From NCBI GenBank assembly GCA_002729725.1, contig PBYS01000011.1, positions 1 to 63,189 of the forward strand: 63,189 bases of DNA, read 5' to 3'. This DNA comes from Puniceicoccaceae bacterium. Lineage in GTDB: Bacteria > Verrucomicrobiota > Verrucomicrobiia > Opitutales > Coraliomargaritaceae. Position 1 is the stretch's first letter, and every line of letters begins with the position of its first letter. Of the stretch, positions 9,631-20,237 are shown piece after piece. The notes below the pieces were generated by a model, which ran no database searches, had not been told where the DNA came from, and saw nothing but the letters and a program-made list of their open reading frames with translations. A program made the translations under genes and the position numbers.

Positions 9631-9739
9631 GCACGCTTACGTGCTTGATTCGAGCGCGATTTACTGTCTTCTTCCTAGCCCTTTCACATGGGCACTTTGC
9701 CCGCAAACTCTAAACACAACGCAAAAACACCACACACAC

Positions 9740-11524
9740 ATGAAAACCGATAAAGCAATCGACTTCCCTGAACAGGACGAAATTGGCCCCGAAATGAAGG
9801 GTGCCGATGTCTTGGTCGCCTCTCTTGAGCGCGAGGGTGTGGATGTGGTGTATGCCTATCCTGGCGGCGCTTCAATGGAGCTGCACCAAGCCCTCACCAA
9901 AAGCAAAAAGATCCGCACGATTCTGCCCCGCATGGAGCAAGGTGGCGGTTTCATGGCTCACGGGCACGCTCGCACGACTGGAAAAGCCAGCGTATGTATG
10001 GCCACATCGGGACCGGGTGCGACAAATTTAGTCACCTGTATCGCGGATGCGTTCATGGACAGTATTCCCCTGATTGCGATTACAGGCCAAGTGTATCAGC
10101 AATTCATCGGCAAAACCGCTTTTCAGGAAACTGACTTTTTTGGAATGACGCTTCCGATCGTGAAGCACAGTTTCCTCGTCCTGGACAAAGAAGACCTGCC
10201 ACGCGTGGTCAAAGAAGCCTTCCACATTGCCACATCGGGCCGTCCTGGCCCCGTCGTGATCGACATCCCTAAAGATGTGCAACAAGCGATTTTCAAACCA
10301 ACTTTTCCTGCAAAAATTGATATCCCTGGCTACAAAATTGCATCCACCAAGCCTCACGCTAGCGATGAGGAGCTACTGAATGTTTTAGAGTTAATCAGCG
10401 GCGCAGAGCGTCCGGTACTCTACATTGGGGGCGGCATCATCTCGGCCGAAGCACACTTGGAACTTCGCGAGCTCGCGGAGCTAACCGGCGTGCCCGTGGC
10501 TTCCACACTAATGGGGCTTGGAGCCTTTGACGCAGAACACCCACAATCTCTCTACTGGTTTGGCATGCACGGCACCGTCGCCGGCAACTGGGCCGTTTGC
10601 GACAGCGATGTGCTCGTATGCGCCGGTGCACGTTTCGACGACCGCATCACAGGTGTCGTCTCTAAATTCGCGCCTGATGCAGAGATCGTCCATATCGACA
10701 TCGACGTATCCGAGCATAATAAAAACAAGCGCGTGCAGCACCCGATCCACTCGGATGTAAAATACGCTCTCAAGCGCATGATCGAACTCGTCAAAGAAGG
10801 CAAATTCAACAAGCCCGACCTGACCGCTTGGTTCAAAACAATCAACGCTTGGAAAGCAGAGTATCCTTTCTCTTACGACAAGAGCGGCCACATCACGCAG
10901 CAAGAAGCCATCGAAACTCTCTACGAAGTTACTCAAGGCGACGCGATCATCACCACTGGTGTCGGACAGCACCAAATGTGGACCGCCCAGTTCTTCAAGT
11001 TCCGCGAGCCTCGCAGCTACATCAGCTCGCTCGGCTTGGGCACGATGGGCTTTGGCTTACCCGCAGCGATCGGTGCCAAGGTTGCCTGCCCGGACAAGTT
11101 GGTAGTGAACATCGACGGCGACGGCTGCTTCATGATGAACATTCAGGAACTGGCCACCGCTAAGATCGAGAAAATCAACGCCAAGACCATCATCCTCAAC
11201 AATCAACACCTCGGCATGGTGGTGCAATGGGAAGACCTGCTGTATGAAAGCGTGCGTGGGCAAACGATCCTCTGCGACAAGGACAATATTGGCGGCCCCG
11301 ATAATCTCGACGCCATCTATCCTGACTTCGTAAAGATTTCCGAGGGCTTCGGCGTAGCTGGCAAGCGTGTCGTCAAGCGCGAAGAATTGCGCCCCGCCAT
11401 CGAAGAGATGATCGCCCACGACGGCCCTTACGTCCTCGAAGTCATCGTGCCTTATACCGAGCACGTATTGCCAATGATCAAGCAAGGCCTATCAGCTAAA
11501 GAAATCTTAATTAAATCCGAATAA
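9740..11524 (+). CDS. ilvB: acetolactate synthase, large (catalytic) subunit
   Basis: ThDP enzyme that makes 2-acetolactate or 2-aceto-2-hydroxybutyrate, the first common step of valine, leucine and isoleucine synthesis. It has the N-terminal segment [12 protein letters not shown], the catalytic Glu in PRMEQGG, SGPGATN, and the C-terminal ThDP motif starting GDGCFMMN with [15 protein letters not shown]. Start at ATG 9740 (594 residues), because the 33 codons upstream are unlike any ALS N-terminus. No regulatory subunit gene (ilvN) follows, which is unusual since ilvBN is normally an operon. A strong terminator lies 22 bases after the stop. No branched-chain-rich leader peptide is seen upstream. 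Confidence 0.95.
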   Translation: MKTDKAIDFPEQDEIGPEMKGADVLVASLEREGVDVVYAYPGGASMELHQALTKSKKIRTILPRMEQGGGFMAHGHARTTGKASVCMATSGPGATNLVTCIADAFMDSIPLIAITGQVYQQFIGKTAFQETDFFGMTLPIVKHSFLVLDKEDLPRVVKEAFHIATSGRPGPVVIDIPKDVQQAIFKPTFPAKIDIPGYKIASTKPHASDEELLNVLELISGAERPVLYIGGGIISAEAHLELRELAELTGVPVASTLMGLGAFDAEHPQSLYWFGMHGTVAGNWAVCDSDVLVCAGARFDDRITGVVSKFAPDAEIVHIDIDVSEHNKNKRVQHPIHSDVKYALKRMIELVKEGKFNKPDLTAWFKTINAWKAEYPFSYDKSGHITQQEAIETLYEVTQGDAIITTGVGQHQMWTAQFFKFREPRSYISSLGLGTMGFGLPAAIGAKVACPDKLVVNIDGDGCFMMNIQELATAKIEKINAKTIILNNQHLGMVVQWEDLLYESVRGQTILCDKDNIGGPDNLDAIYPDFVKISEGFGVAGKRVVKREELRPAIEEMIAHDGPYVLEVIVPYTEHVLPMIKQGLSAKEILIKSE

Positions 11525-11545
11525 GGCTCAAAATTTGCTCTTTTT

Positions 11546-11584
11546 ATGCGGCCTTCCAACGCTTGGAAGGCCGCATTCTTTTTT
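11546..11584 (+). terminator. intrinsic terminator of ilvB
   Basis: Stem atgcggccttcca / tggaaggccgcat around a short loop, followed by ttctttttt. Placed 22 bases after the ilvB stop and just before the DUF481 gene start, so ilvB is transcribed alone or with partial read-through. Confidence 0.9.
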
Positions 11585-11588
11585 AGAT

Positions 11589-12617
11589 ATGAAACCAACG
11601 ACACTAGTCCTTCTCTCCAGCATACTCATCGGTTCGGTCGCCAGTGCCGACATTGTGCACACCACTGACGGCGCGCAACTCATCGGCACCATCCAACTGA
11701 TTGATAAAGGCGTGATCCACTTAGAAACCGCGTACGCTGGCGTACTGAAAATCAAGCAAGACCAAGTAGAGAGCTTCCAATCGGATGCACCTCGCGTAGT
11801 ACGCTTAGCCAGTGGCACAGTGATGTCTGGCCCGATCGCCAGTAACGGCGGCGACAGCATTCGCATACAATCCAAAGACGGCGTGCTGGAAACCAGCACC
11901 ACCAAAGTAGCCGCCGCATGGGCACCGACAGCTGAGGATCCCGAAATAGTCCGCAACCGCCGCGAATGGCGTTATGAGGCCAGTGTTGATCTAACTGGTA
12001 AAAAAGGTAACAGCGACAAGTTCCGCCTCGGCACCAGCTTCGATGCAGAGTTAAAGGGCCCCAACGACACCCTCGCCTTCTTCTTCGACTATGAGCAAGC
12101 AGAAGACAACGGGGACAAAACAGAAGACCGCACAGCCGGTGGTGCCTCCTACGAGTCCTTCTTCAGCGAAGTGCTTGGTTGGTATGTTCGCACAGAGTTG
12201 GAAAATGACCCAATCGATAACATCAAGCTCCGCTCCACCAATGCAGCGGGCCTATCTTACCGCTTGATTAACAAAGACCATCAAACACTGGTCGCTCGCT
12301 CAGGTTTGGGTTACCGCTACACAGCTTACGAAAACGACCAAGAAGACGAATCCAGCGCCACCATCGACTTCGGACTCGCGCACACATATCAGTTCATAAA
12401 TCACTTCAAGATGAAGAACGACCTCACCTTCGTTCCATCGATCGACGACTTTAGCGCCTACCGCGTCGTTCACGACAGTGGTTTTGAAGTCCCAGTCGGC
12501 AGCGGCGACAACTGGAAAGTCCGCATGGGGATCAAAAACGAATACGAAAGCGACACCACAGCTGAAGAAAAGATGGACACCACTTACTACACAAAAATGG
12601 TGTATTCTTGGGATTAA
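11589..12617 (+). CDS. DUF481 (YdiY-like) outer-membrane protein with N-terminal beta-barrel domain
   Basis: 342 residues starting with a signal peptide (to about residue 19, ending SVASA). Residues 20-75 form a small all-beta module (VHTTDGAQLIGTI ... KIKQDQVESF) of a kind common in Planctomycetes-Verrucomicrobia secreted proteins. From about residue 125 the sequence is a DUF481 domain: WRYEASVDLTGKKGNSDKF, alternating beta strands rich in aromatics and ending in an aromatic-containing strand (YYTKMVYSWD), as expected of an outer-membrane barrel. Related proteins are induced by salt in enterobacteria; the function here is unknown. The ATG at 11589 is chosen to begin at the signal peptide. 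Confidence 0.85.
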   Translation: MKPTTLVLLSSILIGSVASADIVHTTDGAQLIGTIQLIDKGVIHLETAYAGVLKIKQDQVESFQSDAPRVVRLASGTVMSGPIASNGGDSIRIQSKDGVLETSTTKVAAAWAPTAEDPEIVRNRREWRYEASVDLTGKKGNSDKFRLGTSFDAELKGPNDTLAFFFDYEQAEDNGDKTEDRTAGGASYESFFSEVLGWYVRTELENDPIDNIKLRSTNAAGLSYRLINKDHQTLVARSGLGYRYTAYENDQEDESSATIDFGLAHTYQFINHFKMKNDLTFVPSIDDFSAYRVVHDSGFEVPVGSGDNWKVRMGIKNEYESDTTAEEKMDTTYYTKMVYSWD

Positions 12618-12666
12618 TCATTTCTGCTTCAGCGAGGCGCACAGCTAGTCCAATCAGAAGTTTTTC

Positions 12667-12700
12667 AGTAGCCGAAGTCGTTAAGACTTCGGCTACTTTT
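12667..12700. terminator. bidirectional terminator between the DUF481 gene and the nitrate cluster
   Basis: Perfect 13-bp stem agtagccgaagtc / gacttcggctact with a five-base loop. It is followed by tttt on the plus strand and, read from the other side, by a short T-containing tract. It separates the convergent DUF481 and cysJ-like genes. Confidence 0.85.
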
Positions 12701-12777
12701 GTTTGTGGCCCAGGCCCAACGCAGACACGCATATACAAGCAATATAGAACGCGGAAAGCAGCCCTGTTTCCATCGGC

Positions 12778-14514
12778 CTAGTAAACGTCACGCAGGTAAC
12801 GCTTGGACTTCTTGAGTGCCTCCACGTAGGCCTTGGCCTCTGCCTCGCTTTTGCCTCCGGCGAGCTCTACGGCCTGATGGATCGCGGCATCCACATCTTT
12901 GGCCATGCGGCTAGCATCGCCGCAAATATAGATATAGCCGCCCTCTTCCAACCAAGCATAGAACTCCTCCGCATGCTCGACGATACGATTCTGCACATAC
13001 ACCTTTTCGGCTTGGTCGCGAGAAAACGCGGTGTCGAATCGAGTTAAGAGACCACTTTTCATCCATGCGGTGATTTGATCTTCATACAGAAAATCGGTCG
13101 CTTGGTGCTGATCACCGAAAAGTAACCAGTTTTTCCCCTGCGCCCCACGCACTTCGCGCTCTTCCAGGAAAGCGCGGAAAGGAGCAATCCCAGTGCCCGG
13201 ACCGATCATTATCGCAGGCGCATCATTATCCTCCGTTAGACGAAAAGCCTTATTGGAGTGCATATATACTTTTACCGGACGATCACATTTGTGATCGGAC
13301 AAATAGCTCGAGCAGACTCCTAAGCGCTTGCGACCATGGCTATCGTAGCTCACTTTCCCCACAGTTAAGTGCACCTCGCCGGGGTGCGCACGGGGACTCG
13401 ATGAGATAGAATAGAGCCGTGCATTCAACGCCTTTAAAGGAGCCACGAGGTATTCCGTAGTTGGGAATTTGACTTCGAAATCAACAATCGGATCCACCAA
13501 GCCGCGCCCGGCAATATATGCTTTGCTCTTTGCTTCGTCGGCTGCGATTGCCTTCAGCTCTAAATGCTGACTTAAGCGGGCACAAGCCATTAGGAATGGT
13601 ATGGTGAGCACGCTAACATCATAATGAAAGCGCAAAGCTTCAAAGAGTTGCTGATCGGGCCCTTGTGGCACGGGAGCAAGTTCATCGGGCGTGAAACCTG
13701 CAGCTTCAATGATCTCGTCCACCAACTTTACATTGTTCTCGGGGAAAACACCGAGCGCATCGCCGACTTCGTATTCGATACCGGAACCTTCCAGAGAAAT
13801 TTCGATATGATGGGTCGCCTTGGAAGAACCTAGCTTATTAAGATTTTCTGTTTTTAATAATTTCGCGGCAAAGGGGTTTTTCTTGGTATACTGCGGCTCG
13901 TCCGTTTCAGGCTCCTCGACCACTGCAGAGTCCACGACATTGCTAGCCTCTCCGAGCACTGCTTGCACGCCCGATAGCCACTCTCCAAAGGCATCGTCAG
14001 GATCGCCGTCCGCTTCCAGCATGGGGGCCACACGTTGCGCACCGAGTGCTTCCAAGCGTTGGTCAAACTCTTTGCTGCATTGACAAAAGTCGGCATAAGA
14101 TGAATCCCCGAGCCCAAAGACTGAGTATTTGAGATCTTTTAACGGGGGCGCCCCCTCGGCCATTAAGGCAGCATGCAAAGCTTGCGCATTATCCGGCGGC
14201 TCGCCCTCCCCATAGGTGCTGGTGATCAACAACAAATGTTGAATCTCTTTAAGATCCTCGGGCGACAGCTCGCTCATATCACGTATTGTAGGCTCGCAAT
14301 TCGTAGCCTTAAGCTGCTTCGCCAATTTCTTGCTGAGTGTTTCCGCGGTGCCGGTTTGCGAACCAAATAGAATGGTCACGGGAGTCGCGGCAGCCGCGCT
14401 GGCCTCGCCTTCGACCGGCGCGTTGGTATACAGCCCCGCCAAAAAGCCGTTGAGCCAGGCGCGCTGATCTTCACTAAAAGGTGCGTTTTCAGGAATGAAT
14501 GGTGCAGTTGTCAT
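12778..14514 (-). CDS. cysJ: CysJ-like diflavin reductase, probable electron donor for nitrate assimilation
   Basis: 578-residue NADPH-dependent diflavin reductase. An N-terminal helix (QRAWLNGFLAGL) is followed by a flavodoxin domain (FGSQTGTAETLSKKLA, about residues 50-62), the FAD domain (RLYSISSSP, GVCSSYL) and the NADPH domain (GPGTGIAPFRAFLEER), ending with the typical aromatic ...YLRDVY. By family it is sulfite reductase alpha. However, it lies 17 bases after nasA, and in several Proteobacteria a single protein fuses nitrate reductase to this flavoprotein. I therefore infer that it feeds electrons from NADPH to nitrate reductase rather than to sulfite reductase. No cysI lies in the window; NirA, a sulfite-reductase homologue, is in the same cluster. 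Confidence 0.88.
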   Translation of the reverse strand: MTTAPFIPENAPFSEDQRAWLNGFLAGLYTNAPVEGEASAAAATPVTILFGSQTGTAETLSKKLAKQLKATNCEPTIRDMSELSPEDLKEIQHLLLITSTYGEGEPPDNAQALHAALMAEGAPPLKDLKYSVFGLGDSSYADFCQCSKEFDQRLEALGAQRVAPMLEADGDPDDAFGEWLSGVQAVLGEASNVVDSAVVEEPETDEPQYTKKNPFAAKLLKTENLNKLGSSKATHHIEISLEGSGIEYEVGDALGVFPENNVKLVDEIIEAAGFTPDELAPVPQGPDQQLFEALRFHYDVSVLTIPFLMACARLSQHLELKAIAADEAKSKAYIAGRGLVDPIVDFEVKFPTTEYLVAPLKALNARLYSISSSPRAHPGEVHLTVGKVSYDSHGRKRLGVCSSYLSDHKCDRPVKVYMHSNKAFRLTEDNDAPAIMIGPGTGIAPFRAFLEEREVRGAQGKNWLLFGDQHQATDFLYEDQITAWMKSGLLTRFDTAFSRDQAEKVYVQNRIVEHAEEFYAWLEEGGYIYICGDASRMAKDVDAAIHQAVELAGGKSEAEAKAYVEALKKSKRYLRDVY

Positions 14515-14531
14515 AGGAATTACGAATTAGA

Positions 14532-16757
14532 TTAAGAGTGAATGTTGTGAACTGTGACGGCGCATGCCTTATACGAGGGCTGCTTCGAATATGGGTCGAA
14601 GGCTCCGGCAGTTAGATGATTGGTTATGCGGTAGTGCATCGGCATAAAGACTTGGCCCGGCTGCACACTGGCGAGTATCACCGCGGTGGCCTCGACCTCC
14701 CCGCGGCGGGAACGAATACACACTTTTGAGTTGGGCTTAATGTTCAGCGCGGTGGCGTCTTCCGGATTAATCTCTACGTAAGGATTTTTTGGATACAGCT
14801 TCCGAAGCACATCGGATTTAGATGTGCGCGTCTGTGTATGCCACTGAGAGGAAGTCCCTCTGCCGGTGAGCAAAATAAAGGGGTAATCCGAATTCACAGG
14901 CTCTGGCATCGGGCGTGGAGCCTCAAAGATAAACTTGGCACGTCCATTGGCATGGTAGAATTTTCCATCCTCAAATAAGCGCCGCTGTGCCTTCAACTCA
15001 TGGCCAGGCTGCTCTCGCTCAGTTTTCTGAAACGGCCATTGAATGCCTCCCTCGCGTTCAAGATCGGCATAGCCATCGATACCCGTGATATCACAGGGTA
15101 AACCATGACTCAAACGAGTCAAAATACGGAAGACCGCCTCAGGCGAAGACCATTCTTTAAAGAGCTCTGCGCAGCCCCAATGGTGTGCTATCAATCGGAA
15201 AATATGAAAGTCGGCCAGCGCCTGCCCCGGAGCTTGACTCACCTTGCGTGTGCGTCCGATCCGTCGCTCGGAATTAATAAAAACACCCTCTTTCTCTCCC
15301 CAGCCTGCAGCCGGCAAGACGAGGTCAGCGATTTCGGCCGACTCAGTGCTGTGATACATGTCTTGCACCACCAGAAAGTCCAATTTCTCACGCACACGTC
15401 GAAAGCGCCTTTGATTAATCCAAGAGTGCGCGGTATTGGTAGCGACTAGCCAAAGACCTTTAATGGTGCCCGCATCGATCGCATCGATAATCTCGTTATA
15501 AGCCAGGCTCGGACGATCGGGAATGCGCTCAACTGGCATATCTAAAATATCCGCAACCGTCTGGCGATCTTCCGCACATTCAAAACCACGCCCGCCCAGT
15601 AGCCCGGTCGTGTTGCTAAACAAGCGTGAGCCCATCGCATTACATTGTCCCGTAATTGAATTGGCCCCAGTGCCAGGCTTGCCGATATTACCTGTCATCA
15701 ATGCAAGATTGATCATCGACTGTGCCAGGCGGGTGCCTTCGTAGCTTTGGTTCACCCCCATCGTCCACCAGAAAGACACACGCTTACCTGAGGCAATCAA
15801 ACGAGCCAAACGACTGACTTGAGCATAGTCCAAGCCTGTAGCTGCGGCGGCGGTCTCCAGACTATAATCCGCCAAAAATTCGACAAAGTCATGATAGCCC
15901 TCCGTATGAGCAGCAATAAAATCCAGGTCTACCGCATCGATACTAACCAAGTGCGCAGCTAGTCCGTAAAAGAGTGCCAAGTCCGACTTTGGTTGGATGG
16001 CAAGATGCTGCGTAGCCGCCATCGCAGTTTCTGTCTTGCGCGGGTCGATCACGATAATCTCTGGATCACGCTGATTACGCATCACGCGTTGCCACATGAT
16101 GGGATGCGCGATACAAGGATTCGCGCCGACAAAAATCAGTACATCTGACTCTTCAAAGTCTTGATAGCTATATGGAGGTGCATCGTAGCCGAAGGACTGC
16201 TTATAGGCCGTCGCCGCGGTCGCCATACATTGACGCGTGTTACCATCACCATGCACAATGCCCATGCCGAATTTAGCTAAAGAGCCTAGAAAGGCCATCT
16301 CTTCGGTCACAATCTGCCCCGTGCTCAGAAACGCGACGGCATCCGCGCCATGCTGCTTTTGAATATCTTTAAAACCCGCGCAAAATGCCTCCATTGCAGC
16401 CGTCCAACTAACAGGCTCTAATTCACCATCGCGGCCGCGCAGCAAAGGTGTGGTCGCACGGTCTGAAGCCGCCAGCGGTGTTAAAGCCTCCCAGCCCTTC
16501 GGGCAGGCCATACCTAAGTTGACTGGATAATCACTATGAGTGCTTAGGTTGACGGCACGCCCCGCTTGTAAATGCACCTTGAGCGAACATCCCGTCGCAC
16601 AGTAACCGCAGACAGAATGCACGGTTGCATCGGGCTTAGCGCTTTGAGGCAAACGACCCAGGCCATGGGCAGCAGGGTCTTGCACTAAGCGCTCGGTCAA
16701 GACGCCATCGAAGGCGCGCATTCGCAACTGATCCTTAAGTATATCTAGAGCCGACAT
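14532..16757 (-). CDS. nasA: assimilatory nitrate reductase, catalytic molybdopterin subunit
   Basis: Reduces nitrate to nitrite in the cytoplasm for nitrogen assimilation. A [4Fe-4S] ligand set lies near the N-terminus (CGYCATGC ... GMACPKGW, about residues 50-90), followed by the molybdopterin-bisMGD domains ([31 protein letters not shown]) and the C-terminal dinucleotide-binding domain with [19 protein letters not shown]. At 741 residues it lacks the extra C-terminal [2Fe-2S] domain of longer NasA proteins, so electrons must come from separate proteins: the flavoprotein downstream and/or the iron-sulfur membrane protein upstream. Its ATG overlaps the upstream stop codon (TAATG), indicating translational coupling. 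Confidence 0.95.
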   Translation of the reverse strand: MSALDILKDQLRMRAFDGVLTERLVQDPAAHGLGRLPQSAKPDATVHSVCGYCATGCSLKVHLQAGRAVNLSTHSDYPVNLGMACPKGWEALTPLAASDRATTPLLRGRDGELEPVSWTAAMEAFCAGFKDIQKQHGADAVAFLSTGQIVTEEMAFLGSLAKFGMGIVHGDGNTRQCMATAATAYKQSFGYDAPPYSYQDFEESDVLIFVGANPCIAHPIMWQRVMRNQRDPEIIVIDPRKTETAMAATQHLAIQPKSDLALFYGLAAHLVSIDAVDLDFIAAHTEGYHDFVEFLADYSLETAAAATGLDYAQVSRLARLIASGKRVSFWWTMGVNQSYEGTRLAQSMINLALMTGNIGKPGTGANSITGQCNAMGSRLFSNTTGLLGGRGFECAEDRQTVADILDMPVERIPDRPSLAYNEIIDAIDAGTIKGLWLVATNTAHSWINQRRFRRVREKLDFLVVQDMYHSTESAEIADLVLPAAGWGEKEGVFINSERRIGRTRKVSQAPGQALADFHIFRLIAHHWGCAELFKEWSSPEAVFRILTRLSHGLPCDITGIDGYADLEREGGIQWPFQKTEREQPGHELKAQRRLFEDGKFYHANGRAKFIFEAPRPMPEPVNSDYPFILLTGRGTSSQWHTQTRTSKSDVLRKLYPKNPYVEINPEDATALNIKPNSKVCIRSRRGEVEATAVILASVQPGQVFMPMHYRITNHLTAGAFDPYSKQPSYKACAVTVHNIHS

Positions 16758-18331
16758 TATCGAACGCCTCCTGGCATTTTAGGTGCGGACACCGCACGAA
16801 AGAAAAGTGAGCGTTCCAGCAATTCTGAAACGAAGAGAGTCGCCACCGCCAGGGATGCGATCACGATAGAAGTCGCCGCGCTCGCAGAGGTCGCAGAGAC
16901 CGCAGAGGCCTGCAGTAAAACAGCCATCAGCAGGCCGAGCAGACAAGCGCACCAGCGTAGACTGGTGACAGCTCGCAGTGGATACAGCATCAATAGAGCC
17001 GATTTCCTGGCAGGCGTCATCGCGACAGCTTTAACATTCGTGAGCAACACTGCTTCCAGCAGCAGTTTCGCCCCCAGCCCCAAGCACATGAAGCAGAGCG
17101 CAATGAGAGAAAACTCTCCGGCCGCCACAGCCAAAGCCCAATAAACAGCCGCCCCCAAACCAAGTGTCGTACCAAAGAACTTGAGCGCAGTGATTGGAAA
17201 GGCCCAAAAGTCACGTCTCGTATCATGATAAATCATAATCGAAGTGAACACACCCAACAAACCGATGCTAAAGCTGGCCCAAGCCGCGAACTCACGAATG
17301 GAGCTGGGCACGAAGTCCAACCAAGCCGTCAGAGTGTAGCCAGCCGCCACGCCAGAGAACAAGCCAAAGGTTACAATCTCACGGCTCAGCCAAGAACGCC
17401 GCAAACCGAGAAATGCGCGCCAGGCCCCCAGAGGGCGCCCCAAGTGCGAAGTCGAAGCGGCGAGGCCAATCGCCATGCTCACAAAGCCTGCAAGGCACAG
17501 ATACGGTGACAGGCTCACGCCAGCAAATATAGAAAATCCGTATAAGCCGACACTAAGCTGAGTCAGTAGTAACATCAATACCAGCGGGAAATGTCCATGC
17601 TCAGGCTCCAGTGCGTAGTGATCGGCCGCTTCGACGCCAACTGGAATGTTGCGCTCGGTCATATACTGCGTCGTGGGCGCGGTGTAACCAGCCTCGGGGG
17701 CAGCAGGCAAGAATTCACCTCCGGCGCGAGCGGCGGCTAAGGTCGCCTGAGTATTCACAATGGTGATACTGATGGCTTCTGTCGGACAGGCCTGCACACA
17801 GGCCGGCGCTTCACCATCGGCCAAGCGATTATGACACATATCACACTTACGCACGATCCCGAGACTCTTGGAATACTTAGGAACATCATAGGGACACTTG
17901 AGTGCACAATACTGACAACCGATACATTGATCATCCAAGTGGCGCACAATACCCGTCGCAGGGTCTTTCTCATAGGCCAGCACAGGACAGCCATTCAAAC
18001 ACGCAGGGTCGGCACAGTGGTGGCAGGCTGAGGTTACAGTTTGGGTATAGGAAGCCCCCGCCAGATCCACTCCATGCAAGGTGCCGACATCACGCCATGT
18101 CTCATCGGTATCGAGACCGTTTAAACTATGACATGCGGACACACAAGACTTGCAGCCCGTGCATTTATCTAAATCCACTTTAAAGGCATACTGCTCTCCC
18201 TCGCCAGGCTTAGAAAGCGGTAGCAGTTGTTTGTAAAACTTCGCTTGCTCTGGCTCCACAGCAGTGGATGCATGCTTGGCAGAAAATACGCCGACAGGCG
18301 TTTGCAAAGTGCCCTGCTCTTTGAGCAGCAT
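16757..18331 (-). CDS. DmsB-DmsC fusion: four-cluster ferredoxin joined to a quinol-type membrane anchor
   Basis: 524 residues. Residues about 50-190 hold four cysteine groups typical of DmsB/NrfC electron-transfer subunits: [37 protein letters not shown], and CDMCHN...ACVQACP. From about residue 245 the protein has roughly eight transmembrane segments of the DmsC family, which in DMSO reductase oxidises menaquinol. Here both halves are one polypeptide, coupled by TAATG to nasA. I infer that it supplies nasA with electrons from the quinol pool or couples its reduction to the membrane. No Tat signal peptide is apparent at its N-terminus or on NasA, so the catalytic side should face the cytoplasm. 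Function within assimilation is not established by sequence alone. Confidence 0.85.
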   Translation of the reverse strand: MLLKEQGTLQTPVGVFSAKHASTAVEPEQAKFYKQLLPLSKPGEGEQYAFKVDLDKCTGCKSCVSACHSLNGLDTDETWRDVGTLHGVDLAGASYTQTVTSACHHCADPACLNGCPVLAYEKDPATGIVRHLDDQCIGCQYCALKCPYDVPKYSKSLGIVRKCDMCHNRLADGEAPACVQACPTEAISITIVNTQATLAAARAGGEFLPAAPEAGYTAPTTQYMTERNIPVGVEAADHYALEPEHGHFPLVLMLLLTQLSVGLYGFSIFAGVSLSPYLCLAGFVSMAIGLAASTSHLGRPLGAWRAFLGLRRSWLSREIVTFGLFSGVAAGYTLTAWLDFVPSSIREFAAWASFSIGLLGVFTSIMIYHDTRRDFWAFPITALKFFGTTLGLGAAVYWALAVAAGEFSLIALCFMCLGLGAKLLLEAVLLTNVKAVAMTPARKSALLMLYPLRAVTSLRWCACLLGLLMAVLLQASAVSATSASAATSIVIASLAVATLFVSELLERSLFFRAVSAPKMPGGVR

Positions 18332-18396
18332 TTCGAGCGGTGAATCTTCGACTGTGAGTGTAGTGCTAATAGTAAAAATGTGTGTATTGTATTAAT

Positions 18397-20139
18397 TTAT
18401 GCGGTGACGCCGAACATAGCCTTTAGCTCCTCGATACTGTGCCGCCGTGAAAACTCCCAGAAAGTCTCCCTTCCCTCGCGCTTGGCGAGGTAGGTTTGCA
18501 GCACTTTCAGCAGTAGTGGTTTAAGCTCCTCAAATGCAGTGCCCGTGAAGACCTCGTGCCCGATCGCTTGACGCTCTTCCACTCCGCCGCCGAGAACGAC
18601 CGCATAACCTTCGACACTCTCATCGCCCACTTTGACCTTCGCGCCGATCAGGCCGATGTCTCCGATATAGTGCTGCGCGCAGGAGTGATGGCAGCCGGTC
18701 AGGTGTATATTGATCGGTTGGTCCAATTGGATTTGCGATTCGAGGTAATCGGCCAATTGCAGTGCATGCCCTTTGGTATTACTAGCGGCAAATTTGCAGC
18801 CCGCGTTGCCGGTGCAGGCCACCAGCCCGCCCGAGATGGTGGTGCTTTTATAATGAAATCCAATCTCTATAATCGCGGCCTTGACCGTATCCAAATCGGC
18901 ATCACGAATGCCCGGAATAATTAAGTTTTGCCAGGCGGTCAGACGAATGTCACCTCGACCATATTGAGTAGCCAGTTCTGCAATGGCTTTCATTTGCTCC
19001 GGTAGCATGCGGCCAACTGGAATCACAACACCCACATAATTATAACCCGCCTCGCGCTCGTCATACACCCCGATGTGTCCATGCTGCAGCGTGCTGGCTC
19101 GTGGCAGGCATTGCGCTTGCGGCAATGTGCCCAGTGGAAATGCGAGCTTTTGCTTGGTTTCCTCGAGGAACTTTTCGACGCCCCAGTCATCAATCAAGTA
19201 TTTGAGGCGTGCCTTCTTACGATTAGTACGATCACCATGTTCAATGAAGACTCGTATCATAGCTGCTGCAACAGGCACCGCCTCGGAGGGCTGAATCAAT
19301 AGCCCACAATCTTTTGCAAATTGCTTGTGTCCGGTAATTCCACAGAGTTGCACTCGAAAATAAATGCCTGGCTCAACGCCCTGCCCTGCATCCACTCGCA
19401 CGGCATAGAAAGCAATATCGTTGGTATCGGCACATACGGAAACACGTCCGCCCCCATCAAATGCGATGTTGAACTTACGCGGCAAACCATAGAGGTCACG
19501 ATTGTTTAGAATGTAGTGATGCATCGCCTTGGCATAGGGCAAAACATCGAGCACCTCTTCGGGATCAAAACCACTGGTCGGGCTCGCAGTAACGTTGCGC
19601 AAATTATCCGCTCCTGCACCTTTAGAGGTCAGCCCGATCTCATCCAATTTGATCAATGTTTGAATGGTGTTTTTGGGCATGATCTCGCGCACCTGAAAAT
19701 TGCCACGAGTGGTGATGTCCGCATAGCCTCCACCAAAGTCCTCGGCGATCTCTGCGAGTCCCGCCAATTGGTAGGATTTAAGCGCACAGCCCGCGACACG
19801 GGTGCGGAGCATAAAGGAGTCTTGGGTCGGCTTCACATGAAAGAGGCCATAGAACTTATAGCGAAACATGTCCGCCACTTCGGGGAACTGATCCAGCTCA
19901 GAGTTCTGGACCATCGTATCCCAGACATCGAGACCGTTCTGCTCATGTTTGATTAACTCTTCTTTGCAAAGATCGTCCAAGGGCGCGCCATGGACGGACT
20001 CGTCTTGGGCCTGCGCGGGGTCTCCGGTAAATTGCCCTTCGGCATTTTGACCAAGAAATGGCATCCCCGATCGCTGGTTCACTCCAGCAAAGAAACCTTC
20101 TAAGTATTGTTTTTGGTGGCTAGCAAATGCGGTATTCAT
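18397..20139 (-). CDS. nirA: assimilatory nitrite reductase, ferredoxin/sirohaem type
   Basis: Six-electron reduction of nitrite to ammonium at a coupled sirohaem-[4Fe-4S] centre. The cluster/sirohaem cysteines are visible as [10 protein letters not shown] and [10 protein letters not shown] in the C-terminal third, and the two NiR/SiR half-domains are recognisable. The N-terminal helix [13 protein letters not shown] matches the one in the cysJ-like gene and in NirA proteins. I chose ATG 20139 because AAGGG lies seven bases upstream; a GTG at 20160 would add seven residues. The 258-base gap to the next upstream gene region is small, but about 98 bases separate it from the kinase stop and carry a palindrome and a TTGGCAT box shared with narK, so nirA probably has its own promoter. 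Confidence 0.93.
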   Translation of the reverse strand: MNTAFASHQKQYLEGFFAGVNQRSGMPFLGQNAEGQFTGDPAQAQDESVHGAPLDDLCKEELIKHEQNGLDVWDTMVQNSELDQFPEVADMFRYKFYGLFHVKPTQDSFMLRTRVAGCALKSYQLAGLAEIAEDFGGGYADITTRGNFQVREIMPKNTIQTLIKLDEIGLTSKGAGADNLRNVTASPTSGFDPEEVLDVLPYAKAMHHYILNNRDLYGLPRKFNIAFDGGGRVSVCADTNDIAFYAVRVDAGQGVEPGIYFRVQLCGITGHKQFAKDCGLLIQPSEAVPVAAAMIRVFIEHGDRTNRKKARLKYLIDDWGVEKFLEETKQKLAFPLGTLPQAQCLPRASTLQHGHIGVYDEREAGYNYVGVVIPVGRMLPEQMKAIAELATQYGRGDIRLTAWQNLIIPGIRDADLDTVKAAIIEIGFHYKSTTISGGLVACTGNAGCKFAASNTKGHALQLADYLESQIQLDQPINIHLTGCHHSCAQHYIGDIGLIGAKVKVGDESVEGYAVVLGGGVEERQAIGHEVFTGTAFEELKPLLLKVLQTYLAKREGRETFWEFSRRHSIEELKAMFGVTA

Positions 20140-20153
20140 GATAGCCCTTAAAG

Positions 20154-20170
20154 AGCGCACAATATGCCAA
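20154..20170 (-). promoter_or_regulatory. TTGGCAT-N3-GTGCGCT box upstream of nirA (sigma-54-like)
   Basis: On the minus strand the sequence is TTGGCATATTGTGCGCT. GG and GC are separated by exactly 10 bases, as in -24/-12 promoters. The same box, differing only in the three middle bases, occurs upstream of narK. If it were a sigma-54 promoter, transcription would start about four bases before the chosen ATG and lose the AAGGG, so it may instead be a protein-binding site. Confidence 0.4.
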
Positions 20171-20217
20171 CCTTATGATTTGCTCGAATTAGACCAGTTG
20201 AACAATTTAATGCGAAT

Positions 20218-20235
20218 CATGAATTTGATTCATAC
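20218..20235. promoter_or_regulatory. palindrome CATGAATTTGATTCATAC upstream of nirA
   Basis: ATGAAT-TTG-ATTCAT is a perfect inverted repeat with a three-base spacer. A near-identical copy (ATGAGT-TAG-ATTCAT) lies upstream of narK, at almost the same distance (48 versus 49 bases) from the TTGGCAT box. Likely an operator for a nitrogen or nitrate regulator. Confidence 0.55.
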
Positions 20236-20237
20236 AT

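Noticed and set aside
9629..9646. Hairpin aagcacg-ctta-cgtgctt after the ABC ATPase gene as a terminator
   Set aside because: Only a 7-bp stem and no T-run follows; too weak to call.
9688..9753. Short frame before ilvB as a possible attenuator leader peptide
   Set aside because: It contains no run of Ile, Val or Leu codons and no terminator/antiterminator pair was found before ilvB.
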